From assembly GCA_965242975.1 (NCBI GenBank), contig CBDETS010000007.1, forward strand, positions 2,480,001 through 2,544,000: 64,000 nucleotides of DNA, given 5' to 3'. Under the pieces are notes generated by a model that saw only the letters and a program-made list of their open reading frames with translations, was not told the DNA's origin and made no database searches. Positions 52,250 through 62,737 of this stretch are shown here, piece after piece; position 1 is the first letter of the stretch, and the number at the start of each line of letters is the position of its first letter. The position numbers and the translations under genes were made by a program. The DNA comes from JAPPHA01 sp965242975. Its GTDB lineage: Bacteria > Pseudomonadota > Alphaproteobacteria > Rhodobacterales > Rhodobacteraceae.

Positions 52250-52915
52250 CGTACTCTCCTTTTTTTGTCGATGTGATCAATGTGCCGTGGAGCACATACA
52301 TACTGATCCCCGTACCTGCCCTTGCCGCCGGAAGTACGTGAACCGGGGCATGCCTCAGGCTGACCCTGCAATCTGCCCACAACAGGAAGGCGGCCCCGGG
52401 CAATACGAAAGGCATAGTCTCTGCTGCCGTACCGTTTTCTTGCGAACATGTCACTCCGGCAGCATTGGGTCGGCTCAATCCGGTTTCCCGCGCCGGGCGG
52501 TCCATGTTCCCCGTCCTGGCGGCGATGTTGCTTGACGCGGCAGACACCAGGCAGTTGCCGTCCTGGGTCTCCTCCCCAGAATGAGGCTTTCAGGAAGGTG
52601 CACATGCCTCCCGGTGCAAGCAGGTGGGTGGGCACGTTCTTCCGGTTGAATGACGTGCCCGTCGGGCTCCCGGCGCCGTGACGGGCAACCGGCGAATGGA
52701 AGCGCGTCCCCGTTCGAACGTCCGTAACTTGTGAAAGGCACAGCCCCCTTGTGCCTCCAATCTGGGGTTGGCCGCAGGTACCGGCGCTTACGCAAAGGGT
52801 ACGCGCGACGGCCTGTCCTCAGGGAACAAAAGCGTGGCGGGCAGTTTGGCCCGAAGGTACAGATCTGGGTTGAACGTCACGTTGCCCCGCGTCCAGTCGC
52901 CTGTACGCTGTGTCG
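52250..52915. other. Intergenic region, nothing recognised
   Basis: About 670 bases with short overlapping frames on both strands that give proline- and arginine-rich random-looking products. No repeat, tRNA or terminator seen. Confidence 0.5.
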
Positions 52916-53695
52916 TTACCCTCGCCCGATGTATGGCATCCTGTTCGCCATGATCGTCATGAAGGGCACATTCGCCGAAAGTGGAAGCGACGCCATGAAC
53001 GAAATGGCGTCGCCACAGTTTTCCACGTCGAATGTCGGCTCTGACTTTACGCTGCCATCAGCCTGGACGACGCCCTCCTGCATTTTCCGCGTCATCGGTG
53101 TCGCGGCGTTGCCTATGTCGATCTGACTACAGGCGATGTCATGTGTTCGCCCGTCAAGCGAGATGCTGCGCGTAAGGCCGGTGATCGCGTGCTTTGTCGC
53201 GGTATAGGCGACACTGTTCGGTCGGGGCACATGAGCCGAAATCGAACCATTATTTATGATCCGGCCGCCTTTCGGATCCTGGGCCATCATGATCCGGAAC
53301 GCCCGCTGAGCACACAGAAACGCACCGGTGAGATTGACGTCCACGCTTCGCTTCCACTCGTCGAACTCCAGTTCGTCAACAGGCGCAGCCAGGGCAGCCG
53401 TGCCGGCATTGTTGAACAGAACGTCGAGTCGGGCGAACTCAGCCATTAGCCGACTGAAAAGATGGTCGACTTCAGCCAAGACACTGACGTCGGTGGGAAC
53501 GACGACAATCTGCGGGTCGTCCGAACCGGTCTCACGACACAACCGGGCGGTTTTCTCGAGCGGGGAGCGTCTCCTCCCGGCAAGCACAAGACTGTAACCG
53601 TCACGGGCCAGTGCCCGGGCCGCCGCTTTTCCGATGCCGGTGCCTGCACCGGTAACCAGGGCAACTTTCCTCGTATCCACGTCAATCTCCCGCAA
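52916..53695 (-). CDS. Short-chain dehydrogenase/reductase (SDR)
   Basis: 259 residues. Cofactor motif TGAGTGIGKAAARALA at residue 15, LAGRRR (suggesting NADPH), NNAG at about 95, and the catalytic triad NNGSIS...YTATKHA. The variable C-terminal part gives no clear substrate. The gene starts 14 bases inside the end of pmbA, so the two are co-transcribed. Confidence 0.9.
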   Translation of the reverse strand: MREIDVDTRKVALVTGAGTGIGKAAARALARDGYSLVLAGRRRSPLEKTARLCRETGSDDPQIVVVPTDVSVLAEVDHLFSRLMAEFARLDVLFNNAGTAALAAPVDELEFDEWKRSVDVNLTGAFLCAQRAFRIMMAQDPKGGRIINNGSISAHVPRPNSVAYTATKHAITGLTRSISLDGRTHDIACSQIDIGNAATPMTRKMQEGVVQADGSVKSEPTFDVENCGDAISFMASLPLSANVPFMTIMANRMPYIGRG

Positions 53696-55025
53696 TCGTC
53701 AATCCTTCGACCAGAAGGCTGGGCACCAAATTCGAACGATGCGGTCGGGCATCATCGGCGGCCACGATGGAAAGCAGCATCTGCTTCAGATTCCCCGCTA
53801 TCGTACACTCATGGACGGGTACGGTGATCTCACCGTTTTCAACCCAGAATCCGGATGCTCCCCGCGAGTAGTCGCCCGTGGTCGGATTGATCGCCTGTCC
53901 CATCAGCGATGTCACCACAAGACCTGTTCCCATTTGTTCCACCAAGGAATTTCGTGGATGCCCGGGACCATCCAGCGCGACATTGCCCGCAGAAGGTGCC
54001 GGAGGGGCACCAACGCCCCGTGCAGCATTCGCAGTGCTCTCGCAGCCCAGTTTTCGGGCCGTACGGAGGTCCAGGGTCCAGCTTCTCAGAACCCCGGCGT
54101 CCACAATGCTTCGCTCCTGTGTTGCAAGCCCCTCCGCATCAAACCTGCTTGAGCCGAATATCCTCCGCCGATGTGGCCGCTCGACAAGTGAATAGTCCCT
54201 GGGCAGAACGCTCGTATCCATGGAGTCGATCAACCAGCTCGAGCGCCGGACGACCATCGCTCCATTGATCGCCGAGAGGAGGTGGCCGAGAAGGGAACCG
54301 GACACCCGCTCATCGAACAGAACCGGATAGGTGCCGGACTCCGGCTTCCTGGCGCCCTTTCGAGCCACGGCTCGTTCACCCGCTATGCGTCCGACTTCAC
54401 CCGCATCGGGCATGTCTTCACGATGAACGCGGCGTTCGAAACAGTAGTCCCGCTCCATTTCCAGGCCGGTTCCGGAAATCGCGACGCAGCCGAGCGAGTA
54501 GGAGGTCCGGGCTCTCTTCCCGCGAAACCCGTTGGTCGCCGCGATGATGCTCTCGCCGGTGCCCCAGGACGCCCCGGTGGAATCGATCTTCGCCACTCCG
54601 CTGACTCCCTGCGCCGCCGCCTCGACTTCGAGCGCCCACATTTGCAATTCCCCGGGTGTCGGCGGCCGGTCCGAACTCACAAGGTCCAGGTCGTCATTCT
54701 CACCGAGACTGGCCAACTGGCTTTCGTCTGCCAATCCGCAGGTCGGGTCTTCCGGCGCTTCGCGCGCCATCGCAACGGCCCTTTCCGCCATTCCACTGAC
54801 GGCGCCGACCGACGTGTCCGATCCGGACACGACTGCCTGCCGAAGCCCAACAAGCACCCGCAGGCCGATTTCCGTTTCTTCCGCGCGGTCCGCCTGTTCC
54901 AGTTTCCCGTTTCTGACTTCAACCGACATGCTACGTCCCGAGTTGACCAATGCGTCCGCTGCATCGGCCCCGGCGTCCACGGCTGACTTCAGCAACAACT
55001 CGGCCAGGTCCTGGCATTCACGCAC
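53682..55025 (-). CDS. pmbA: TldE/PmbA family metalloprotease subunit
   Basis: 447 residues, matching PmbA/TldE length. Landmarks include VSVEVRNGKLEQ-type SVEVRNGKLEQADRAE, ALVGLRQAVVSGSD-type GLRQAVVSGSDTS, GTYPVLFDERVSGSLLGHLLSAINGA (in parts), and the C-terminal YSRGASGFWVENGEI. With TldD it forms a heterodimer that degrades unfolded peptides and processes ribosomal peptides. No TldD gene is in this window. Confidence 0.9.
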   Translation of the reverse strand: MRECQDLAELLLKSAVDAGADAADALVNSGRSMSVEVRNGKLEQADRAEETEIGLRVLVGLRQAVVSGSDTSVGAVSGMAERAVAMAREAPEDPTCGLADESQLASLGENDDLDLVSSDRPPTPGELQMWALEVEAAAQGVSGVAKIDSTGASWGTGESIIAATNGFRGKRARTSYSLGCVAISGTGLEMERDYCFERRVHREDMPDAGEVGRIAGERAVARKGARKPESGTYPVLFDERVSGSLLGHLLSAINGAMVVRRSSWLIDSMDTSVLPRDYSLVERPHRRRIFGSSRFDAEGLATQERSIVDAGVLRSWTLDLRTARKLGCESTANAARGVGAPPAPSAGNVALDGPGHPRNSLVEQMGTGLVVTSLMGQAINPTTGDYSRGASGFWVENGEITVPVHECTIAGNLKQMLLSIVAADDARPHRSNLVPSLLVEGLTIAGD

Positions 55026-55284
55026 GGCATCGTCCTCCTGGCCTGAAGGGGTTCGGCCAAGCCGTTACCAACTCCTCCATCGTGGATTCGACGGGTCCAC
55101 GAATGGACGCAAATGGATTCAAGCCCCTGACCAAGCTGTGGAAGCGTTTGCCCGGGCGGCGAAATCGTGCCGCATCATTCATGTCTCTGTCGCGCCTCCC
55201 AGCGTTCTGAGGGTACATTCCTTCGTTCGAATTTTTCCTGCCGAGCCGCCCTCGCCACGCCTGACGAAAGCAAGGAACCGGGCC

Positions 55285-56112
55285 TCACGCCAGGCGATAC
55301 CCGGAGCCGGACCGTTCAAGATAAAGGATTTCCGCGCCAAGAACATGTCCGCCGCTGAACGGAAGACGATCGGCTGCCACCATGTCGAGCGCGCGCTTTC
55401 GCGATTGAATCGCGGCGGAGCGGTCGCCGTCGAAAGCAGCACAGATTTCCGGATCGGCCAGTTGCAAGACCTGGCTGTGCACCACGTCACAGACACTGAC
55501 GAAACTGTCGGTGCCGGAATCCACCCGGAATCCGACGTGCCCCGGAGTATGGCCGGGCAGGTCAATCAAGGTCACGCATCCAGCGAGTTCTGCGTCGCTA
55601 CGCACCAGGGTAACCCGGTCCCCATAGGCCGAAAGTACCGACTTCGCCAAAGCCTGCATGTCGGTCGCCGTTCCGTCGGCCCCGGCAAAGTTCCCGTCGT
55701 CCGTCCAGAAAGCGTGCTCGGCCGCCGTCACGAATACCTCGGCATTCCCGAACACTGCATTGCCATCTGAATCAATGGCTCCGGCGATGTGGTCAGGATG
55801 CAGATGCGTCAAGACGAGATGCGAAACATCGCCGGGGGAAACACCGACATCCCCCAAGGCCTTCGGGAGACGGCCTGCCACCGGGCCGAACAGGTCGCGT
55901 ACCCCGCTGTCGACCAGAACATTCGTCTGACCCCGACGCACGACAAAGGCATTGAAACTCGTTTCGATCGCCGAGGCCCCTCCGCGGGACAGGATGGAGT
56001 CGATCTTGTCTGGATCCGTGTTCGGAAACACGTCCTTGCCGAACTCGGTCGCTCCGTCCTGCAAGGCAATGACGTCAGCGTCGCCGACGGATATCCTTGA
56101 GCTTTGTGACAT
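55285..56112 (-). CDS. MBL-fold metallo-hydrolase
   Basis: 275 residues. The metal motif is LTHLHPDHIAG near residue 105, further ligands are His in PGHTPGHVGF and Asp in VCDVVHSQ, and the last His is in FSGGHVLG. These make a binuclear metallo-beta-lactamase fold enzyme. N-terminal residues suggest the lactonase/glyoxalase-like type. Substrate unknown; the upstream amidinotransferase gene, 89 bases away, may share its transcript. Confidence 0.88.
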   Translation of the reverse strand: MSQSSRISVGDADVIALQDGATEFGKDVFPNTDPDKIDSILSRGGASAIETSFNAFVVRRGQTNVLVDSGVRDLFGPVAGRLPKALGDVGVSPGDVSHLVLTHLHPDHIAGAIDSDGNAVFGNAEVFVTAAEHAFWTDDGNFAGADGTATDMQALAKSVLSAYGDRVTLVRSDAELAGCVTLIDLPGHTPGHVGFRVDSGTDSFVSVCDVVHSQVLQLADPEICAAFDGDRSAAIQSRKRALDMVAADRLPFSGGHVLGAEILYLERSGSGYRLA

Positions 56113-56201
56113 TGTTCTTTCCTCTGTTTGGTCGTCAATTCAGGTGCCATCGGGTAGGAACAAGGCGGCATTCCCAACCTGGAGCAACGCACCCAAAGCC
56201 A

Positions 56202-57374
56202 TCAGCTACCGCGTCGATACCCCCCGGCGACTTCAGGCTGGTTTGGGAAGTAGTCCTCGCATCCGCCTTCCCGGTATACGTCCGCCGTGCAGCAGTGCAA
56301 ACCGCCCCCGAACGCATATGCGTCACGAAGATCAACTTCAACAACTTCCATTCCGAGACGGTCGAGTTGCTCCGCCTGGTGAATCTCCGACTTCTCCACG
56401 CACACGGTCTTCGGATCAAGTACGAGAACATTCATCGACAGCCATGTCGACGAATAGCACAGTGGTGGCGGCGAATTGTGGGCTGGGCGCGCAGCGTCAA
56501 CGATTTTCCAGTCGTTCTTCGTGAACAGCGCTCTCTGTTCGTCCGGCAAACGGCGTTCGGGATTGTTCAGGATGAGTCCCGGCCTGATCGGCGTAAAGGT
56601 CGCATCAATGTGAATCGGGTACGGATCTCCCGGAAAGTTGGCCGAATGAACCCTGTGTTCCGGGAAGTGACGCCGAATCCATTCGATGCCCTTCAGGTTG
56701 GTCGTGAACCCGTGCTGCACAACCAGGTCCTTTCCGAATCGCAAGACATCCGCGGCATCGAACAGCGGTTCTTCCTCCGTCGTCACGAAAAACCTGTCAG
56801 CGGTCCACTCCAACCGGGTTTCGATACTGATGTTTCCGGAGAGGTAGTCGGGGCGATAGTCGCCGTCGGTCAACCTCGGTTTGGGTGCAGCCTCGTGCCG
56901 AAAGTTCGGATCCTCTTCCCAGTATCTCTTCATCAACGGGCGGTAGCACAGATATTCGAACCACCGGCAACGATAGGACATGGTCGCTTCCAAGATTTCA
57001 TTCCCGACAGTCAACAGGACATCGCGAGGCGGCATGCATCCGAACCCGCTGCCGGTTTCGAAATCTGGCGTCACGACAGGCTGCGAAAAGTCGATCGGTG
57101 TCGGGCGGTCAACCCTGATGCCGCGACCACGGAGCATGTCTGCAAACGCGTCAAGCAGTTCGTTGCCTTGATCAATCATTTCCTGGGGTCGTTTCCCCCA
57201 ATGTCCCCTCATGTCGGAATTCTCCGGGACCTTTGCATCAAGGGCCGGTTCAGGTGGAGGAATGTGACAATCCGTCGCGTATCCGACAATGACATGCTTG
57301 AGCGGGTCCCATTCGTTCCAACTGTTGACCTGCGACCTGTCCGGTGACCAATTCACGACCTTCATCCTGTTCAA
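56202..57374 (-). CDS. Glycine/inosamine amidinotransferase family protein
   Basis: 390 residues. NSWNEWDPLKHVIVG is the amidinotransferase opening. YRPLMKRYWEEDPNFRHEAAPKP, GFTTNLKGIEWIRRHF, HIDATFTPIRPGLIL (His and Asp of the triad region) and GGGLHCCTADVYR (nucleophilic Cys near the C-terminus) match L-arginine:glycine amidinotransferase. The family moves the amidino group of arginine to glycine, making guanidinoacetate, the creatine precursor, or to other amines. The acceptor cannot be read from sequence. ATG 57374 or, three codons on, 57365. Confidence 0.88.
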   Translation of the reverse strand: MNRMKVVNWSPDRSQVNSWNEWDPLKHVIVGYATDCHIPPPEPALDAKVPENSDMRGHWGKRPQEMIDQGNELLDAFADMLRGRGIRVDRPTPIDFSQPVVTPDFETGSGFGCMPPRDVLLTVGNEILEATMSYRCRWFEYLCYRPLMKRYWEEDPNFRHEAAPKPRLTDGDYRPDYLSGNISIETRLEWTADRFFVTTEEEPLFDAADVLRFGKDLVVQHGFTTNLKGIEWIRRHFPEHRVHSANFPGDPYPIHIDATFTPIRPGLILNNPERRLPDEQRALFTKNDWKIVDAARPAHNSPPPLCYSSTWLSMNVLVLDPKTVCVEKSEIHQAEQLDRLGMEVVEVDLRDAYAFGGGLHCCTADVYREGGCEDYFPNQPEVAGGYRRGS

Positions 57375-57608
57375 GCGGCCTGCAAGGCCGCGGCCAAATC
57401 CGGCGATCGGCCTGGCGGTGAGTGGCGAACCATGTCACCGCGCGGCGAATCGCGACTTCTCCGAATCCATTCACGAATCATTTGGCGAGCGTCCCGGCAA
57501 CAGTCAACGGCATCTGGCTTCACACATGATCGCATTCGGTGAAGGGGCCCGGTCAGGCAGCGGAAAAACGGGCGGTATCCGCACTGCGCACGCACCCCTG
57601 TCCCGCCG

Positions 57609-58499
57609 TCAGCCAGCTTTCGGCTTCAGTGCATTGGCTCGAGCATATGTGCGCTTGCGGGGCACGTTCAGACATCGCGCAGCGAGCACAGACGCATCCC
57701 GTGATGACAGCTTGTCAAGAACGAGAAGAAGAAACCGATCGATCTCCGCATCCGATGTCATCCGGTCTCCTGCCGGGGGGCCGACGACGATGACCACCTC
57801 GCCGCGGATTGATCGGGATTCGCCTGACACTCTGCTCGCGAGCTGATCGGCGAGTTCATGCAAACTGCCCGTCAACACCTCCTCATGGACCTTGGTCAAC
57901 TCCCGGCAAATCGATGCCGGACGGTTCTTGCCGAACTCCGTGACGAGATCATCCAGCGCAGCACAAAGACGGACAGGTGATTCGAACAGGACCACGGTCG
58001 CCTGCACGGTCGAAATTTTCCGGAGGAACGCTCTGCGGGCACCCGAACGGGCGGGCGCAAATCCGGCAAACAGGAACCTGTCTGTCGGTTGGCCTGCCAC
58101 CGCCAGCGCTGCCAGGACAGCTGATGCTCCAGGCGCGTGGAATACGTTCAGAGCAGCCCGACGGAATTCCTGAACCAGCCGGAACCCCGGATCGGCTACG
58201 AGCGGCGTGCCGGCATCAGACGTCAATGCGACGCGAGCTCCCCCGGACACGGCGGAAACAAGGCGCTGCCGTTTTTTCGTGTCGCTCCGGTCGTCGTAAC
58301 GAACCAGTTTTCGACCCTTGAGAGGAATGCCATGGATGCCCAGCAGATGCCGGATCCTCCGCGTATCCTCCGCGGCGAGGATGTCCGCCTCGTTGAGGAT
58401 ATCAAGCGACCTCAGCGTGATGTCCCTCGCGGCACCGATCGGCGTCGCGACGATATACAGCCCCGGCTCCAGGTTCGATTTGTCATACCCAGATTTCAT
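57609..58499 (-). CDS. rsmI: 16S rRNA 2'-O-ribose C1402 methyltransferase
   Basis: 296 residues. GLYIVATPIGAARDITLRSL and the conserved ILAAEDTRRIRHLL open the protein. VALTSDAGTPLVADPG is the tetrapyrrole-methylase-fold SAM loop, with LFAGFAP and LFESPVRL further on. It methylates C1402 of 16S rRNA in the decoding centre. The usual glycine in ATPIGNLRD is ATPIGAARD here, within family variation. Confidence 0.93.
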   Translation of the reverse strand: MKSGYDKSNLEPGLYIVATPIGAARDITLRSLDILNEADILAAEDTRRIRHLLGIHGIPLKGRKLVRYDDRSDTKKRQRLVSAVSGGARVALTSDAGTPLVADPGFRLVQEFRRAALNVFHAPGASAVLAALAVAGQPTDRFLFAGFAPARSGARRAFLRKISTVQATVVLFESPVRLCAALDDLVTEFGKNRPASICRELTKVHEEVLTGSLHELADQLASRVSGESRSIRGEVVIVVGPPAGDRMTSDAEIDRFLLLVLDKLSSRDASVLAARCLNVPRKRTYARANALKPKAG

Positions 58500-58751
58500 C
58501 GCACCATGATCAGACCCGGTTTCCGGGGCACGTGTGCCCGTCTCCAGTAAACCCCATTCCTGTTACGATGTGGACCGGCAATCAACCCTGTCTACCCCTC
58601 CGGTCGCCGCCGCAGTGCCGAAACTTACCTTGGTTTGACCGACATTGCACTTTTCCCGGTGTCGGGAGGCCAAAGGCCGCGGCAGGATCTCGCCTCGCTG
58701 TGGCAGCCCGGTTTCGGGAGGGAGATCAATTCGGGCCAGTCAATCTCATTC

Positions 58752-59323
58752 ATCAAATCGGTGAACGCATTCGCCTGGGGTCCGCCGCGGTCGCCCATGC
58801 GGCTGCGCAGACCAACAGCCCTGTTCGGCAAGGCATCATCGCCATGCTTGGAACGTTCATCGACACGATCATCGTGTGCACGATGACGGCGCTCGTCATC
58901 CTGACATCCGGTGCCTGGACCATGACGGGAGCGGACGGCGGCGGTCTCACCGGTGCGGTCCTGACATCCACGGGCTTCCAGGAGTCCATTGCGGGAGGCC
59001 AGTACATCGTCACCATCGCGTTGGCCGTCTTTGCCTTCACCACCATTCTCGGCTGGTCGTACTACGGCGAACGGTGCTGGCAATACCTGTTCTCCGAGAA
59101 GAGCCTGTACGTCTACCGCGCATTGTGGGTGCTCGCGGCCTTGTCATTCGCCAATGTCAAGGTCGACCTCGTGTGGAACCTGTCCGACACGCTGAACGGG
59201 TTGATGGCCGTGCCCAACCTGATCGGGCTCCTGCTGCTCGCGCCGATGGTGTTCAAGGTCACGCGCCAGTACTTCGAGGATATGGGTCAGCCGTTGTCCC
59301 CCACGCCGATGGTCAAGGCATAA
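58752..59323 (+). pseudogene. C-terminal remnant of a sodium:alanine symporter (AGCS family)
   Basis: From about 58758 the product reads LGSAAVAHAAAQTNSPVRQG, TFIDTIIVCTMTALVIL, LAVFAFTTILGWSYYGERC and a last helix LIGLLLLAPMVF, the second half of AGCS transporters. The normal 450-residue protein has its N-terminal half, including the first Na+ site, missing. Upstream sequence in the same frame is not membrane-like. The remnant keeps the family end and is followed by a strong stem-loop, so the gene lost its 5' part by deletion. Confidence 0.8.
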
Positions 59324-59376
59324 CGCGCTTTCCCGATGGCGAGAGGCGGCAGAACAACGTCGCCGGAAGCCTCAAG

Positions 59377-59402
59377 GGGGCGGTCGAGAACGCGACCGCC
59401 CC
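59377..59402 (+). terminator. Strong GC stem-loop after the symporter remnant
   Basis: Perfect 10-base inverted repeat GGGGCGGTCG / CGACCGCCCC with a 6-base loop. There is no clear T-run, so a terminator or transcript-end stabiliser is likely. It lies 54 bases past the stop. Confidence 0.6.
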
Positions 59403-59730
59403 ACTCCGCAGTCTTTCGTGACAAGTCGCGAACCCGCCGCCAAATCCCGTTCGACCACCCCCGCGGTTCATGTACCCGCGCCCAGGTGCAGTTGTCACCG
59501 CGTCCACGCAATCGGATTCGCAATCCCTTTCGATGTCCGTTTCCGCTCAGCCCCGCCACCCAGCCATGTCCCGGGGGGGGATGCATGTCACGTGCGTTTC
59601 CCAGCCTTGTGAATCAGTGTAATGGATGCCGGTGCACGTGGCCGCCGTCCCGGAGAGGTCGGATGTCGACAGAATTGTTCCAAACGCGGCGCAAGCGATT
59701 CGAGGTTCCGGCAAGCAGGGAGAGAAATCA
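59403..59730. other. Gap before the TauD-type gene, nothing recognised
   Basis: No gene supported. A run of C and G (CCCGGGGGGGG near 59572) and the ribosome-binding site GGGAGAG of the next gene are the only marks. Confidence 0.45.
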
Positions 59731-60588
59731 ATGACTGAACTCGTTGCAGCGAGGCTGACCCCTTCGATCGGCGCGGGAATCACCGGAATTGATCTCGCCG
59801 ATCCACCTGACGACGAGACCTGTGACGTACTCTACGGGCTCTTGATGGAGCACCAGGTCGTGTTTCTCAGGGACCAATCCATGAGTCCGGCAGCACACGT
59901 GGCGCTCGCAGAGAACTTTGGTGAACCGGAACCGCCACATCCAGTCTATCCTCATCTCGAAGGCTACCCGTCAATCATGCTGCTCGATTTCGGTGGAGAC
60001 GCCGTGCCGGACACTGATGTCTGGCACACGGATGTCACGTACCGGGGCTCGCCACCTTTTGCATCGATACTTCATGGCCGCACGATTCCGCCTGTCGGTG
60101 GCGACACCCTGTGGCTTTCGATGACTGCCGCCTACGATGGGCTATCTCCCGGCCTCAAGTCCGACCTTTCCTCTGTCCGGTGCGTTCACGAAATGGGGGA
60201 CTTCCGGAACAATTTCACCAGTGGCGAGCCTGACGGAGAGGCGTCGAAACTCACGGACGCGCATTCCCGAATGGGAAGCGCAATCCATCCACTTGTTCGC
60301 GCGCACCCGGTAACCGGCCGAAATTACCTGTACTGCAACCCGGGTTTCACCGTTCACGTCGAGGGAATGACAGCTTCCGACTCGCGGCACCTGCTCAACT
60401 TCCTGTTCGACCACATCATTCGGCCGGAATACCAGGTTCGTTTTCGATGGACGCGCGATGCCGTGGCGATCTGGGACAACAGATGCACGATGCATTACGC
60501 GCTTGGCGACTATGCGCCGCAACGAAGAATCATGCACCGGGTTACGGTCACCAATGATCGAAGACTCGAGACTTCTCCCGAGAAATGA
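59731..60588 (+). CDS. TauD/TfdA family Fe(II)/2-oxoglutarate dioxygenase
   Basis: 285 residues from ATG 59731 (MTELVAARLTPSIGAGI), with GGGAGAG upstream; the open frame has 35 unrelated codons before it. Iron ligands are His and Asp in WHTDVTYRG and His in HRVTV, and the 2-oxoglutarate Arg is in QRRIMHR. VVFLRDQSMSP is a family landmark. Members hydroxylate taurine, 2,4-D or similar sulfonates and ethers, releasing sulfite or phenol. The substrate here is unknown; no sulfonate transporter is next to it. Confidence 0.9.
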   Translation: MTELVAARLTPSIGAGITGIDLADPPDDETCDVLYGLLMEHQVVFLRDQSMSPAAHVALAENFGEPEPPHPVYPHLEGYPSIMLLDFGGDAVPDTDVWHTDVTYRGSPPFASILHGRTIPPVGGDTLWLSMTAAYDGLSPGLKSDLSSVRCVHEMGDFRNNFTSGEPDGEASKLTDAHSRMGSAIHPLVRAHPVTGRNYLYCNPGFTVHVEGMTASDSRHLLNFLFDHIIRPEYQVRFRWTRDAVAIWDNRCTMHYALGDYAPQRRIMHRVTVTNDRRLETSPEK

Positions 60589-60776
60589 GCGCCGCCCCGG
60601 CAATTCCGGTTCGCCTGGATCGAATGGCGCCATGACGGAGCCGGACAGGCAAATCAGTTCGGGTCCCGAGCCGGGTCGGGTTGGCGGCAGAAAATTGCCA
60701 ACCGGGTCAGGCAGATCAATGCACGCTGAACCGCTATCGAATGATCCCGGTGATGACCCGTCCGGACTTGGGCGCT

Positions 60777-61784
60777 TCAGCCAATTTCGCCCACCCTGAC
60801 AATCCGGCCTTCGGCAACCGACTTCAACGCTGCCTCCGCCAGTACCAGCGCTCGCCGGCCATCCTCGAAATCCACCTGGACCTGCCGGTTGTTTTCGATT
60901 GATTCGACGAAAGCACCGATTTCGGCATCGAATGCCTCACGATAACGTTCGATAAAGAAGTCCAGGTACGGGTCGGCCGCTTCGACCTGATCTGCAGAAA
61001 ACTTGCGCATTTCGTTCGGCTTTCGATTCAGGCTCTGGATCATCCCGTTTGCGCCGAGAAGTTCAACGCGCTGATCATAACCGTACGTCGACATCCGCGA
61101 TGTGTTGATGTGGCACTGCTTTCCGCTGGCCGTGCGCATTGTGACCATCGACGTGTCATAGTCATCGAGTTCCTCCATCAGGGCTGGATCGATCAATCTC
61201 CCTCCGACGGCAAACACCTCGACCGGTTCTTCACCAAGCATGAAACGTGCAAGGTCGAAGTCGTGGATCACCATGTCACGAAACACGCCCCCGGCTTCCT
61301 CGCAGTAGGACCTGGGCGGCATACCCGGGTCACGCGACGTGATTATGACCTGGTGCAGGTCACCGATCTCTCCCGCCGCCACCGCGTCTCGGGCAGCCCG
61401 ATGGCCCGGGTCAAAACGGCGGTTGAAACCGATCTGTATGGGTACGCCCTTGCCAACGACCCGTTCGGCACAGGCATTCACGCGCGCAAGCGATAGGTCG
61501 ATCGGTTTCTCGCACAAGACCGGCTTGCCGGCAGCTACAGCGGCTTCGATGTAGTCCGCATGGGTCGGTGTTGCCGTCGCGATCAACACCGCGTCCACAT
61601 CGTCGGACGAAAATACGGCTTCCGAGTTTCCCGCAACGGAAACCCCGTGAAGTTCCGCGACTTCGGTCGCTGATGGTGCGTGGATATCATATACGGTCGC
61701 GAGGCAAGCACGCGGGTGGGCCGCGATGTTCGCAGCATGCATCCGACCAATCCTGCCGCAGCCGAGAACCGCGATTCTGAGCAT
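60777..61784 (-). CDS. Gfo/Idh/MocA oxidoreductase, inositol 2-dehydrogenase-like
   Basis: 335 residues from ATG 61784 (MLRIAVLGCGRIGRMHAANI), with GAGGGAGAACGAAC before it; the open frame starts 11 residues earlier. NAD motif GCGRIGRMHA, then LCEKPIDLSL (the catalytic Lys motif EKP), GFNRRFDPGH, and DMVIHDFDLARFML containing the catalytic Asp-His pair of inositol dehydrogenase. The related enzyme oxidises myo-inositol to 2-keto-inositol. Other iol genes are not seen in this window, so the sugar or polyol substrate is inferred. Confidence 0.87.
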   Translation of the reverse strand: MLRIAVLGCGRIGRMHAANIAAHPRACLATVYDIHAPSATEVAELHGVSVAGNSEAVFSSDDVDAVLIATATPTHADYIEAAVAAGKPVLCEKPIDLSLARVNACAERVVGKGVPIQIGFNRRFDPGHRAARDAVAAGEIGDLHQVIITSRDPGMPPRSYCEEAGGVFRDMVIHDFDLARFMLGEEPVEVFAVGGRLIDPALMEELDDYDTSMVTMRTASGKQCHINTSRMSTYGYDQRVELLGANGMIQSLNRKPNEMRKFSADQVEAADPYLDFFIERYREAFDAEIGAFVESIENNRQVQVDFEDGRRALVLAEAALKSVAEGRIVRVGEIG

Positions 61785-62737
61785 GTTCGTTCTCCCTCTT
61801 TCGCACACGACGTTCATTGCAATTCGATCGAACTGTCAATCGCCACACCGGAACGGCGTGGAACATCAACCGACGCCGACCACCCTTTCGCCGGGGAAAT
61901 GTCGGGCACCACGCCGCACGCGTTGAACAACCGTTCTATCTCGCTGAAACGGTCGGGCAAAGAGGCCCGTCCCGGATGCCCGATGGGCGGCTCACGAACG
62001 CACCGAAACCACGTCTGGACGGGAGGCACCTTGCGCCCGAGTGGCGGTTTCATTCGATCCTGTCCGGCGTCGGCGCCGAAGTCGTCACCAGGCATGGATT
62101 TCCTCCCGGCCATTCGGCGGACTTGCCGGATCTTTCGGTTGTTCGCCGAACACCATGAACCCCGGCACGGCTTGGCCCGGCACGATCCCCGCACGTATCG
62201 GCAAACCGGCGGCAGGTGATTCGCGCGTATCTGCCGAATTCTGTTTCGGCATCGACTCGAGTTCAACACTCGCCGGCCTTGACGTCGGCGAATACCGGAA
62301 TGAAGTCGCTCAGAACGGGCCGACGATCCCGCCCGTGGACGCCTTCAACCGGACTGGAATCCAAAACGGCACAATCCGACTCGATCCGAACATGGGAATT
62401 CGGACCGGGCGGGGAGGAACCGAGACAATGAGGAACATGTGGCGAGATTGGCTCGGCCGACCAGGTGGCAAGGTGGTTCGTCTCGGACGGGCACTGGTCC
62501 GGACGCGCCTGTGCCGGGTTGCCGCACTCCGGAGGGAAGGCCTGCACGCGAAACGCAACCAGGCAACGACATCAATATCCCGCGTGCAGATATTGCGAAG
62601 CCGAACCGTTGAACGCGACGGCCCTCGACGGTCACGCCCCAATCCAGCCCGGAACGATGGCAGATTGTCGCCCACAATGGCGGCAGGTGCCCGGGTTCCT
62701 TCGGCCCCGGTTGCCCGTCACTTCCCGATTTGCGCCG
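61785..62737. other. Long region without a recognised gene
   Basis: About 950 bases. The longest frames (61814-62269 minus, 62041-62796 plus) overlap each other and look like composition artefacts. The minus one ends VPDISPAKGW...GVAIDSSIELQ, which resembles protein in places, but I cannot place it in a family. This may be a decayed gene between the dehydrogenase and the peptide transporter. Confidence 0.45.

Noticed and set aside
61814..62269. 151-codon minus-strand ORF
   Set aside because: Parts look protein-like but no start with a ribosome-binding site and no family recognised; listed only as an unassigned region.
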